Shown here piece after piece: positions 1 through 10,292 of a stretch of DNA of 64,000 bases; position 1 is the stretch's first letter; every line of letters starts with the position of its first letter. The position numbers were made by a program, and so were the translations under genes. A model generated the notes under the pieces. That model ran no database searches and had not been told where the DNA came from. It saw only the letters and a program-made list of their open reading frames with translations. Source of the stretch: Lasiodiplodia sp. COLG20 (lineage: Eukaryota > Ascomycota > Dothideomycetes > Botryosphaeriales > Botryosphaeriaceae); NCBI GenBank assembly GCA_009801085.1, contig VNWV01000001.1, positions 2,666,001-2,730,000 of the forward strand, written 5' to 3'.

Positions 1-93
1 GCGTTTGAGGGGTTTGAGGGGAGTAATGAAGCTCCCTTGTAAAGAGGAGAATGTTACAGAGGGTGGGGCGGTCTGTGCCCGTGGAACACTTAC

Positions 94-3000
94 ATCCAAT
101 ATCTCCAGAAGACGGGAAGCATCGAGTACGGTCGAACGACGCCGTTGAAAAGCGAGAACATGACGAAGAAGAATGGCAGCACGTTCGCAATCACCGTAAA
201 GGATGGCGCGAAGGCGGTGATCCACTGGCCCCAGCTAGCTTGGAAGAAAAAGAACAGCAGCGTCATGAGAAATACGTAACCAGCGGTGGCGGAGTCCGTG
301 GGGAGTCCTGAGGGGTAGAACCAAAGACAAAAATACACGACAGCGCCGACAATTGCCGGCGGGATCTCGGCGACCACTTGGGCCGTAGTGAAGGCGACAA
401 AATTGTATATGCGTGAAGGATGCTCACGTGCCTGCCACAGTGCCATATTTTGAAAAAATTTGGGTACGACGGAGTTGACGATAGCTGGGGGAAATACGAT
501 GATTAGGAAAGCTGTAAACATGCGGTTTTGCATGTCCTGCGCCGAGTTTCCGAGTTGCCAAAAGGTGAAGCCGTTAAATATACCGATGATGACAGACACG
601 AACAGTTTGCCGTAGAGATAGCTGGGGTCTCTCCAAAACTGGACGAATAGACGTTTGGTGAGCATGGTGGTCTGAAGCCAGACTGGAGCAGCGAACTCTC
701 GCGCTTCGCCTGCTTGACGGGGCACTCTGTCCTCCTTCCTCTGGCTGTTGATGCGGTCAATCTCTTCTAGGAGCCGCTTGTTGTGCTCTGACTCCTTCCA
801 CTCCTTGTTCCAATCAATCTTCGTGCCGTCGGCCTTCCTGCCACCCTTAGCTGCCGTCTCGAGAATGAATTCAGCGACATTCTTCTGCGGCGGACAGTGG
901 ACACCACGCTCTGCAAAGTAGTCAATGACGTCTTTGCCGTTTTCACCCACAGGACCGAAGTAGAAGGTGTTGCCGCCGGGGTTCAGAGCGAGGATCATGT
1001 CGAACTGCTGAATCAGAATACTGGATGGCTGATGAATAGTTGCAGTGATTGATTGTCCAGCCTGCGATAGCTTTTTCAAAAACCTCACGATGGAGTAGGC
1101 TGAGTTGCTGTCGAGCCCACTGGTTGGCTCGTCAAGGAACAAGAGAAGTGAAGGCTTAGCAGCAAGCTCAACACCGATCGTCAATCGTTTTCTCTGTTCC
1201 ACGCCGAGGGAACTGATGATGGCGTCCTGCAAGTCTCTAAGCTCAAGCAGGTCGATAACTTTATCGACATAGTCGATTTTCTCCTGGCGGGGAATCTCTC
1301 TATCCTGGCGCAGGATCGCGGAAAACTCTAGCGCTTCCCTTATTGTAGCCGTCTGATCGTGGATATCCATCTGCTCGCAGAAACCGGTACCGCGCTGGAA
1401 GTCGAGGTCAAGTGGTCTCCCATCCACGAGCATGTCACCAGTGATGACACCGACCTTTTGCCGCTGGGCAAGGGTGTTGAGAAGGGTTGTTTTTCCTGCT
1501 CCTGAGGCACCCATCAGGGCAACCATGACGCCAGGTTTGGCAAAGCCAGAGACATCGTTCAGGAGCTTCTTCTCTCCGCCGAGATAGGGGACTGTGTAGG
1601 AAACGTTTTTCCAGGTGAAAATGCTGTCGCTGTTGTTTATTGACTCGAGGGCTTCCTCCGCCTTCGACTTTGTCTTCGCCATGGCCAATTCTGCATCCTC
1701 GTTGCTTGTGGAAACCCCCATCGAGCCAGCAGCCTTCTCCTCGTCGTCAGGTTTTGCCTGTTCCTTCAATGCCTGTTTTGCCCGCTTGCTTCTTTTGAAA
1801 ACGAGGGCGCCGCCTCCGCTTTGCGCAAAGTTGAAGAGTTCCGTTGCGGCTGCAGTGATCAGGATATAAAGAACCGTGAAGGCGATGACGACTCCAAAAT
1901 TGCGCCAGAGGTGAGATCTGGTGTATGTGTATGTAACACCAATATAGTCGGAACCTTGGACAACCCGAGAGTTAGGTGATGCGCCAGAGATAGCGCAGCC
2001 CTGATACGCAGGATCAACGCCCGGCCCCTGCGGAACCAGTTGTTCGGGAGCACAGTCCATTGTCCTACCGGAGAACTCGTTTGATAGGACTGCCTCGAAG
2101 GAGTACGAGATTGGGTTGACGTAGTATAACCAACCAAACCAGATGTAATTGCTTGTCAACTGGGGCTTGACGATGACGTAGCCGGTAAAGATGACGAGCA
2201 AATTCAAGGCAATGCCGCTAAAGCGCACTGCATCGTCAATCGATGGTGACAGTGCAGCAAACATGCGGTAAAGTGCGGTGACGCATATGGTTGTTGTGTA
2301 GATAAACAGCATGTAAATGAAAAACTTGCCAGCCTCGACATCCAGGTTTGTCATGAAGTACATGATTATGGCAAATACTATGACTTGCACCAGAATCATG
2401 GGAAAGTCGGTCACCACTCGTGCAATACTGACTGCAGAAGGACGATAGAAGGCGTACTCCTTGTGGCGGGCAACAACAAGGCGTCCACTGACCGCCTTCA
2501 TCAGTTCGCTAAGCTGGAGCCAACCTAGGAAGAGGATAGAGAAGAAGAGAGCACCGCCTCTACTGAACGCACCCTCAGTGCTGAGAGGCTGTCCATAGAA
2601 GAGGCTGCCAACGATAAGTGCGTTGCTGATGATGATGAAGGCCTTCGTGATCAGGGTCTGCCGGTCGCCAAAGATCAACCAGAATTCTCGCATTGTACAA
2701 GCAGAAACCTGGCGAATGAAGCTGACGGTGTAGCTCGAATCCTTCATAACTGTCTTGCTCTTTTGTTCTCGTGTGGTTGTTTCAAACTCTCTGGCGTCGG
2801 CGTAGTCGTTGTGCTCCAATTCGCGCTCGTACCCTTGGATGTCGCGCAGAACTCCTTGGTACACATTGGATGATTTGTAAGCCCTCTCCAATTCCTCGGG
2901 AGTTCTCGGTGCCTTGTCCTTGAAGCCGTCTCGGAACCGGCGCTCGTTGGGATCGGTGACTGCGGTGAGGAAGTCAGGAGTGGTCTGTCGCTCAGGGCAG

Positions 3001-4367
3001 AAGTACCCAAGGTCGATGAAGTACTGTTTTGCATCCTTTGCGGGGCCGTTGTAGATGCACCTTCCGGAATCGATGACAAGCACCTTATCCATGAGCTCGT
3101 AGATCTGCTCTCCTGCCTGATAAAGCGTGACAAACGTCGTCCGATCGCTGACATCGGTCATGATCCGGAGAGACTTGGCGTAGTCTAACGCGGTAGAACT
3201 GTCCAGGCCGCGGGTGGAGTTGTCCCAAGTGACGACTGCCGACTTTGCCGCCAAGGTCTCTGCAATAGAGACACGCTTCCTCTCTCCTCCAGAAACACCG
3301 CGGACAAACTCGTCACCGACGAGAGTGTGTTTTGTGTGGCTTATTCCGAACATCCTGAGGAGAGCTTCCACGATGATAGGAATCTCGCCCCTCTCTCGCT
3401 TTTTGGTTTTGTTCATGAGCGAAAACCTCAGGGTTTGCCAAACGGTCAAAGAGGCGAAGTGTTTGTCGTCCTCCGGGTTGTAGGCAACCTCGCCCCGAAA
3501 TTGCTTCCTTTGCTTCTCGGCGCTGATGCCACCGTAGTTGACCTCGCCGGAAACGGCAGCGTAATCGTCCCGCTTGTTTGAAATCGCCTTTAGGAAGGTG
3601 GAGCAGCCAGAGCCCGGGCGGCCAAGCACAAGCATCATTTCGCCGTTTCGTACGACTCCATGAAAGTCGTGGATGAGGTCGCGGGTCTTTGCATGCTTGT
3701 TAAGACGAAGAGCTGGAACGAAGCGGCTTACGATGCGATAGAGATCCGGCCCAAAGGTTCCCATAACAGCATCCGGGAAGGTCTTGACAAATGTTGCTGT
3801 AGAGCCAGTGCCTTGGACGGTGAGGTTCTTCCAGACGACACCAACTCTCTTAGTGGAGCGGCCGTCTGTCCGTTTCTCAAAGTGGCCCTCACGCATGAAC
3901 TCTTCAAGCTGGAAGTCTTCCTCTGACGAGGAGTCGAGGTGGGTGTCGCCGGTGGTCTCCTTGGTCTCCTGAGGTTCCAGAGCTTCTCCATCGGTGTCCG
4001 CAAGCTCTGACTTGCTGGACGGCGGGACATCGACGGGCAAACCGCCGATGGCGCGGAATAATGACTCGTTGTCGGCTGCCCTCGAGCGCGGCGTGGACTT
4101 CTGCGACGTTCTAGAGCGAGTCTGGGCCAAGGCTGAGAGATCGCGGCGTAGAGTTTCATATTCGTGGATGGCATGGCGTTGGTCTCGAATGCCAGTGTCT
4201 TGCTCACCCCAGGTCCCCTCAACGCTGGCACCAGAGCTGGATGCGGCGCCAGCAGTGATGCCATGGTCATTCGAATTGGTTGCAGCCTCGTCATGCCTGC
4301 CCGGTGGCGAATTGTGCCATGGGTTGTCAGGCGGATGCCGGTCTTCGGAAATTGAAGTAGCCCACAT
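94..4367 (-). CDS. PDR-type (ABCG) full-size ABC multidrug transporter, 3' end off the window
   Basis: ATP-driven plasma-membrane efflux pump of the pleiotropic drug resistance family, order NBD1-TMD1-NBD2-TMD2. NBD1 (about residue 249) has the fungal degenerate Walker A GRPGSGCST with Cys in place of Lys, signature VSGGERKR and a degenerate Walker B ending in DNSTRGLDS. NBD2 (about residue 953) has canonical GASGAGKTT and FLDEPTSGLDS with signature LGVEQRKR. The visible protein stops in TMD2 at ...FWRYWM, where family members continue with a YYVNP-like loop; a GTAAGT donor lies exactly there (93-88), so the remaining exon(s), roughly 90 residues, lie beyond position 1. Start chosen at 4367 (context CAACACCATG); the frame is open 91 codons further upstream, but that part is low-complexity and unlike the family N-terminus. 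Divergent from VPS16. Substrate cannot be told from sequence. Confidence 0.93.
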
Positions 4368-5233
4368 GGTGTTGAGTGAGGCTGGGGGTATTCTGGAGAG
4401 AAAGGAGAGCTGTAGGTGGCTTCCTGATTTAAGTAGGTCACCAGGTGAGCTTGGCTCTCTCGGGACACCGCCAGGCCAGGAGGGAGGAGATGGCGGTGTC
4501 AGGACGGTAAAAGCGTAAAGGGTGCAACGGGCATAAGCTAACGCCGACGATGCCCGCCTGCGGTGCTCTAGGCGCAATCGGCTAGCGGTGAGCCTAAATG
4601 GTCCTGAAGGGGCAGTGAGGTCATCGTGGAGATAGCACACGCTCCCCGATTTCTAATCTGCCCCGCCGCCCATCGTCCGGCGCACGGGCTACGGGCTGCG
4701 TGCCCGCGTCTTCGCAAATTTTGCAACACAACAAGCGGACGCAATCGTCCGGGAAAAAGCGTATTAGGAGATGCGGACCGGAGTACAGGGGCGGGTCGCG
4801 TAGCATTGCACCTATTGACCATGCAGATGATGCACCCACCACCATATTCCCCGGGCGCCCCATTGGCTCAGTGCGGGCGAAAGCCACCGACACCACGCGA
4901 GCGTGCAGCGGCTGCGTCCGCGGAGTGCAGAGGGCAAATGAATCATCTGGAAGCAGATTCCTGGTCCGTACGGATCGGCAAGGCGGGGATGCAGCGTCAG
5001 CAGCATGCATGCTGGGCAACGGGGCACATGGCAGCGCGCGCAGGTTGTGGCGGCGTCAGCTCCGTGGAATAAGCAGTTGCGGGATGACGAGCGGGCTGGC
5101 GGTGGGCCAGTTTCGGCGGCTCTTTCTTTCGTGATGCAGATTGTCGATCCACTGGCGCCCGGGCCTCAGGCGCGTCCCCCAACTTTATCGCAACGCCAGC
5201 TGCCCGCCCGCCACAACGCCCCGCGTCTTCGCC
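4368..5233. other. Intergenic, divergent promoter region ABC transporter / VPS16
   Basis: 866 bp between two divergent start codons. Short overlapping open frames occur on both strands without motifs or start context, so I see no gene. It presumably holds both promoters and 5' UTRs; no clear TATA box. Confidence 0.5.
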
Positions 5234-7832
5234 ATGCCCAAGCCCACTGCTGACTGGGAGCGCGTCGGCGACCGCTTCTACCGCAAGCTGCAGCTCTACA
5301 CCGACGTCTTTGACCAGGACCTGGAGCTCGAGAACTTCCACGTCGTCGCCGCACCCTACTCTGGCGCTGTAGGTATGCTCCCGCTGCCTGCCCGCACCCT
5401 TGCCCGTGCTGACTCCGCCCAGCCATATATCGCGACGAAGAGAAGCTCCAGACCTTCCGTGCCTCGCAGCAGGCCAAGACTTCCATCGACATCTACAGCT
5501 GTGCCGGCAAGCTCATCCGCCGCATCACCTGGGACAAGGGCTCCGTCAAGGGCCTTGGCTGGTCGTTGGACGAGAAGCTGCTCGTCGTGACCGAGGATGG
5601 TACTGTGCGCTGCTACCAGCACTTGCATGGCGACTTCGTGCCCTTCACCCTCGGCCACGGTGCCGACGAGGTTGGCGTGAAGGCCTGCCGCTTCTGGGGC
5701 TCTGGCTTCGTGGCTCTGCTCAACAACAATCGCCTCGTCTCCGTCACCCGCTACGATGAGCCGCGTCCCAAGCTGCTGGCCCTTGCCCCCGAGGACCCCG
5801 TGGAGTCTTGGGCCTTGATTCCCCCCACCGAGACCCTCTCGCGCTCCGTCGAGGTGCTTCTAGCAATTGGCGAGACCATTTATCTCGTCGACGCTACTGA
5901 CTGCGAGGACCGCATGCTGCAGCGCGGCCCCTTCAAGTACACAAGTGTCTCGCCCAATGGCAAGTTCGTTGCCTTGTACACCGAGGACAGCAAGGTCTGG
6001 GTCGTCAGCAGCGATTTCCAGAACAAGCTCAGCGAGTATGACTCTAGAGCGAGGACTGTGCCCAAGGACATGCAGTGGTGCGGTAACAGCTCCGTTGTCC
6101 TGGCTTGGGAAGACGAGATCCATCTCGTCGGGCCCAACGGCTCCGCCACCAAATTCTTCTACGACAGCTTCGTTCATCTTCTGCCCGACGTTGACGGCAT
6201 CCGAGTGCTCACGAATGACGTCTGTGAATTCATCCAACGTGTCCCCGACATGAGCGAGGAGACCTTCCGCCTAGGCTCTACGTCTCCGGCCGCCGTGCTG
6301 CTAGATGCGGTCGATCACCTGGAAAAGAAATCGCCAAAGGCAGACGATTTGATCCAGATGATCCGCCCGAATCTTGCCGAAGCCGTTGATACTTGCGTGA
6401 AGGCTGCAGGACACGAATACAGCATCCATTGGCAAAAACAACTGCTCAAAGCAGCATCGTTCGGCAAGTCGGTTCTTGACCTTTACAACAGTGACGACTT
6501 TGTCGACATGTGTGAGACACTTCGCGTGCTCAATGCGGTCCGCTTCTACGAGATTGGCCTGCCTCTTTCCTACGACCAGTACATGCGCTTGACGCCCGAA
6601 AAACTAGTCGAACGACTGATCAACCGCCACGAATACCAGCTCGCTCTCAAGATATCCGATTACCTCCGTCTCCCGACGGATCGCATCTACGTACACTGGG
6701 CCAGCCAGAAAGTCCGCATCTCTAACGATGACGAGGAGAGCATCTGCCGCATGATTGTACAGAAGCTCGAAGGTAAGCAAGGTGTGTCTTTCGAGGAGAT
6801 TGCAAGGGCAGCGTATGATGAAGGCCGTGTACGCCTTGCAACCGAGTTGTTGAACTTTGAGCCACGGGCTGGAAAACAAGTTCCCCTCCTGCTTGACATG
6901 AAGGAAGACACGATAGCGTTGGACAAGGCAATAGAGAGCGGGGACACCGATCTCGTGTTCCATGTCCTTTTGCATCTGAAGAAACAGCTCACTTTGGCAA
7001 GCTTCTTCAGAACTGTCACCAGCCGGCCGGTTGCCACCGCACTGGTGGAGTCTTCCGCGCTCGAGCAAGACAGAGAGCTGCTAAAGGACCTCTACTACCA
7101 AGACGATCGCCGCCTTGACGGCTCTAATCTCCTCATCGCCGAGGCGCTTGAGCAACCCAGCACAAGCCTTTGCACTGATAAGCTTAAGCTTGCCAGCAAA
7201 CTGCTTCAAGATTCACGTGAACACAGCTTCAACGTAAAGGCCATCGATGAGGCACAACGCCTGCTGAAGATGCAAGAGACGTTCGAGAAGGACCTGGCAG
7301 TAACAGGGTTTGTGGGTCTCTCCACCAACGAGACGGTGTTCCGCCTCGTGCGTGCGGGTCACATGAAACGGGCACAGAAGGTGCAGTCCGAATTCAAGAT
7401 GCCAGAAAAGACATACTGGTGGCTCAGGCTACGTGGACTTGTAGCCAAGAGGGACTGGAATGAGTTGGAGGAGATTAGCAAAACCCGGAAAAGCCCCATA
7501 GGCTGGGAGGTGAGTCTTCGTTCCGCCGCCTATCTCCGTGCCCTCTCGCGCAATCTTAGTGCTGACGCTCGCCCGTGTAGCCCTTCTTCAACGAGATTCT
7601 TTCAGCCGGAAACACGCGAACCGCGGCGTTATTCATCCCGAAGTGCACCAACCTACCGGTCAGTGACCGCATAGAAATGTGGGTCAAGTGTGGCCTAGTC
7701 GTGCGGGCGGGCGAGGAGGCGCTCAAGGCGAAAGACATGAACAGCTTGGCCGAACTGAAGGCCACGGCCACAGGCAGCGCCGTCCATGAGATTGAAAGGA
7801 TGATTGGGCAACTTGCGGGTGGCAGGAGGTAG
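5234..7832 (+). CDS. VPS16: VPS16, core subunit of the HOPS/CORVET vacuolar tethering complexes
   Basis: Class C Vps protein needed for endosome-vacuole tethering and fusion; it binds VPS33. Exons 5234-5372, 5423-7509 and 7581-7832 join to 2,478 nt (825 aa), with introns of 50 and 71 bp (GTATGC..CAG and GTGAGT..TAG). The N-terminal half is the Vps16_N beta-propeller region (for example RRITWDKGSVKGLGW and TEDGTVRCY). The C-terminal half is the helical Vps16_C solenoid; the last exon restores the family end (PFFNEILSAGNTRTAALFIP... to IGQLAGGRR). Length fits fungal VPS16. Start ATG 5234 follows TTCGCC and begins MPKPTADWERVGDRFYRK, typical of the family. A MITE hairpin lies about 180 bp past the stop. 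Confidence 0.95.
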
Positions 7833-8010
7833 TGTGTGACCCATGCGGGTTAGTGGGGCCTTGATATGTCCGCCTATCGCCGTTCATCCCGGTCCTTAAT
7901 AGCCATCGACCGAGGGAAAACTGCGGCTGAACTTGGATAGTAGTCGGTGAGATGATGTTGATGACTGTATGAATTAAACCTTGTAAACTTTCCCACTGTG
8001 AACGACATTT

Positions 8011-8150
8011 CATGGGGCGTTGAAGCTAGCGTCCGGACGTGGATGTACAATTATTAATTCAACATCCACGTCCGGACGCTAGCTTCAACTGCCCATTGCA
8101 ACGAGCAATAAAACAAGGTCACACTGGCCTTCGGCTGCAACACCCCTCTG
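8011..8150. mobile_element. MITE copy A: hairpin plus right terminal repeat
   Basis: An inverted repeat of about 36 bp (8011-8046 against 8062-8098) with the core GAAGCTAGCGTCCGGACG and an AT-rich loop, followed by the family right end (GGCCTTCGGCTGCAACACC.. to CCCCTCTG at 8150), then TA. The left terminal repeat is missing. Other copies are near 8.36, 9.1, 15.8, 35.2, 42.6 and 43.5 kb. Confidence 0.75.
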
Positions 8151-8517
8151 TAAGCGTGACTATGTCAGGCGGTCATCAGCACTGGCATAGTCACATTGAT
8201 TGTTTCTGATGCGTCAGCGCACGTGTTAGCCATCGAACCACCAGCTCGGATACTTGGGTATGCCTTACATAGTAAGCAGCGGCATTCCGGACAATCAAGT
8301 ACCCACGGGCAGGGGGGTATTACAGCCAGCGGGTAGCGTGAGTTTATTATTCGCTCATACCATGGGTAGTTGAAGCTATCGTCCGGACGTGTATGTAGAA
8401 TTTTTAAATCGACATTATCGTCCGGACGATAGCTTCACCTACCCATGACATGTTCCTTTTCATTGTGAGGAAAATGGCGAAATTTGTTCGGATTTTTTCC
8501 ACGACCACGTCGATAGG

Positions 8518-8907
8518 ATGAAGCAGCTGGTTGGTGATGCACCTGTTACTGCTCGTCCTGTCCGATGTACTAAGAACTTCGTTCACGACGGTCTTATTCG
8601 CGCTCTACGCTCTTGCCACAGTATCGTCAAGCAATCGTTCGATTGCGACAACCCCAACTGCCACTATGGCCATGACTTGGTCGAGACTCGCACCGCGATC
8701 CAGCAGCAGTTCCTGGCCGACCGGCGCTTTAACATCAACAGGGAGAACCTCCGCCCTACCCCCGGAAGAGACAGGAGAGGAGGATTGAGCAAGAAGGAGA
8801 AGAGGGCGCGTGGTGAGCAGGGTAAAGTCATGCAGAACCCAAATCCTGCTATCGAGGCTATCAAGAAGGACATGTTGGCCAAGACTGTCACTGCGAACGA
8901 GAAGTAG
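8518..8907 (+). CDS. Hypothetical 129-aa protein with partial CCCH-like motif, inside the MITE composite
   Basis: Open frame of 129 codons, ATG 8518 to TAG 8905-8907, no intron. A Cys/His segment (FDCDNPNCHYGHD, about residues 41-53) recalls a CCCH zinc finger but is incomplete. The C-terminal half is Lys/Arg-rich (for example RRGGLSKKEKRARGEQ). Codon use looks protein-like. I do not recognise the family. It lies wholly between the inverted MITE arms, beside a fragment of an unrelated transporter gene on the other strand, so it may be a captured piece of a host gene rather than an independent locus. Whether it is expressed cannot be judged. Confidence 0.4.
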   Translation: MKQLVGDAPVTARPVRCTKNFVHDGLIRALRSCHSIVKQSFDCDNPNCHYGHDLVETRTAIQQQFLADRRFNINRENLRPTPGRDRRGGLSKKEKRARGEQGKVMQNPNPAIEAIKKDMLAKTVTANEK

Positions 8908-8966
8908 CTTTACAAGAAATAGCTCAAGATCAAGTATGAACCATCAATACAGGTCTTTTCAAGATT

Positions 8967-9075
8967 AAATGTTGCTGTGGAGCTATTGCCCTTGACAGTG
9001 AGGTTCTTCCAGACGACGCCAACTCTTTTAGTGGAGCGGCTATCTATCCGTTTGTTAAAGTGGCCTTCACGCATG
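8967..9075 (-). pseudogene. Fragment of a PDR-type ABC transporter gene captured in the MITE composite
   Basis: These 109 bases align without gaps to 3789-3897, the pre-NBD1 part of the ABC transporter in this window, with about 15 mismatches by eye (about 86% identity). On the minus strand it still reads MREGHFNKRIDSRSTKRVGV.., against MREGHFEKRTDGRSTKRVGV.. in the full gene, with no stop. The frame-conserving differences suggest a source paralogue rather than a recent copy of this gene. No other transporter sequence is attached, so it cannot be functional as a pump. Confidence 0.8.
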
Positions 9076-9232
9076 GATTGTTTTTTATTTATGTCATGGG
9101 TAGGTGAAGCTATCGTCCGGATGAGAATGTCGATTTAAAAATTCTACATACACGTCCGGACGATAGCTTCAACTACCCATGGTATGAGCGAATAATAAAC
9201 TCACGCTACCCGCTGGCTGTAATACCCCCCTG

Positions 9233-10292
9233 CCCGTGGGTACTTGATTGTCCGGAATGCCGCTGCTTACTATGTAAGGCATACCCAAGTATCCGAGCTG
9301 GTGGTTCGATGGCTAACACGTGCGCTGACGCATCAGAAACAATCAATGNATGAAGCATAGTTACCTCCGAGAACCCAACTATTCTTCGCGCTAGCCATCA
9401 GTTGCAGCACCCCTCTGTAAGTGAAGTGTTATAAGTGGGCTAACTAATTCTTTATACCCCTTAGCATCTATCATAATGTTACACATGTTCAATACAATAA
9501 TATATTAGCAAAACTACTAGACGCTAAGACTAGTTAGTGTTTGCCAAACGCAGCATTCAGCAGCCAGTAGCAAAGGTAGTTTAGCAGAATAGACATTCGG
9601 CACAATTAGCGCAACCTCAGCACCGCTAGCAAAATACCGCTAGCAATCTCGACACCGCTAGTATCCTCGACACCGCCAATAACCTCGACACCGTTGGCAA
9701 CCTCGACACCGTCAGCAACTCCAGTTGCAGCCAGTACCGCCAACGCCGTCGGTAATGTTTACAACGATCTTCTTAATTCTCTTTTAAATTTAGCTTACCA
9801 AAGCATCTTCTTTTCGGTTAAAGTAATGCTATCCTTAGAAGAAAAAGAAAAAGGTTGAAATTTGCGCGTTGTATTGAATTTCGACGTTGGCGTATGTCTA
9901 CAGTACTAACGGTCCCGGTGGCGCCAGTGGCGCCGGTGGCACCGGAGATGCTGGTTGCAATTCAACTTGTCGTTTTGCCGATGTGTCTATATTTAACACT
10001 AATGGCGGTTTTCAGCCACTACCGAAAGGTAGGGAATTTTGCTAATGTAGCGCCAGTGCTAGCGAAGAGCACTAGGAGAATCATCAACGTAGAGCACCAA
10101 ACACCGGCTGCAATGCCATAATTCCCGGTGGTGTTTATACACCGGCGGCTCAGGATTTCTAATTATAGATACCAGAAATCTTTTCCAGTAGCAAGTCGTT
10201 CCGATCGAACAAATTCGTAAGGTTGAAGTAACTAGTATTTTCCATTTTATTTATCTCCACTCTAGGTTACATGCTTTTATTTGACATAGCTT
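9233..10292. other. AT-rich accessory stretch, possible retroelement relic
   Basis: After the right MITE arm comes a family right terminal repeat (ending about 9418, flanked by TA), then TGTTATAAGTGGGCTAACTA at 9426, which looks like a copia-type LTR start, then low-complexity AT-rich DNA. A 267-bp open frame at 9855-10121 is low-complexity (PVAPVAPVAP) and unlike a gene. No polymerase, integrase or primer-binding site is evident, so the retroelement reading is weak. Confidence 0.3.
9613..9725. repeat. Degenerate ~18-bp tandem repeats
   Basis: Five to six imperfect units built on the phrase CTCGACACCGCTAGCAA, drifting at the last six bases. No coding potential in either direction that I trust. 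Could be a minisatellite or the low-complexity part of a decayed element. Confidence 0.6.

Larger units (their letters stand above)
8195..9347. mobile_element. Inverted composite of two MITE copies flanking captured gene pieces
   Basis: 8195-8451 and 9092-9347 are near-perfect reverse complements (about 255 bp arms, a handful of mismatches near the inner ends). Each arm carries about 114 bp of outer sequence, a terminal repeat starting CAGGGGGGTATTACAGCCAG (8309; mirror end about 9232), and a complete hairpin (8361-8447 and 9095-9181). The enclosed 640 bp holds a 129-codon ORF and a PDR-transporter fragment on the opposite strand. A family right terminal repeat also lies at about 9384-9418. 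One undetermined base sits at 9349, at the outer end of the right arm, so the assembly is weakest here. Read as a non-autonomous foldback or MITE pair that captured host sequence; a local inverted duplication is the alternative. Confidence 0.7.

Noticed and set aside
4368..4640. 91-codon upstream extension of the ABC transporter
   Set aside because: Low-complexity and unlike family N-termini; ATG 4367 has a much better start context.
9301..9312. GGTTCGA resembling a tRNA B box (also mirrored at 8234)
   Set aside because: No A box or cloverleaf around it; part of the MITE arm.
9855..10121. 88-codon frame with PVAPVAPVAP
   Set aside because: Repeat-driven composition, poor context, lies in AT-rich relic DNA.
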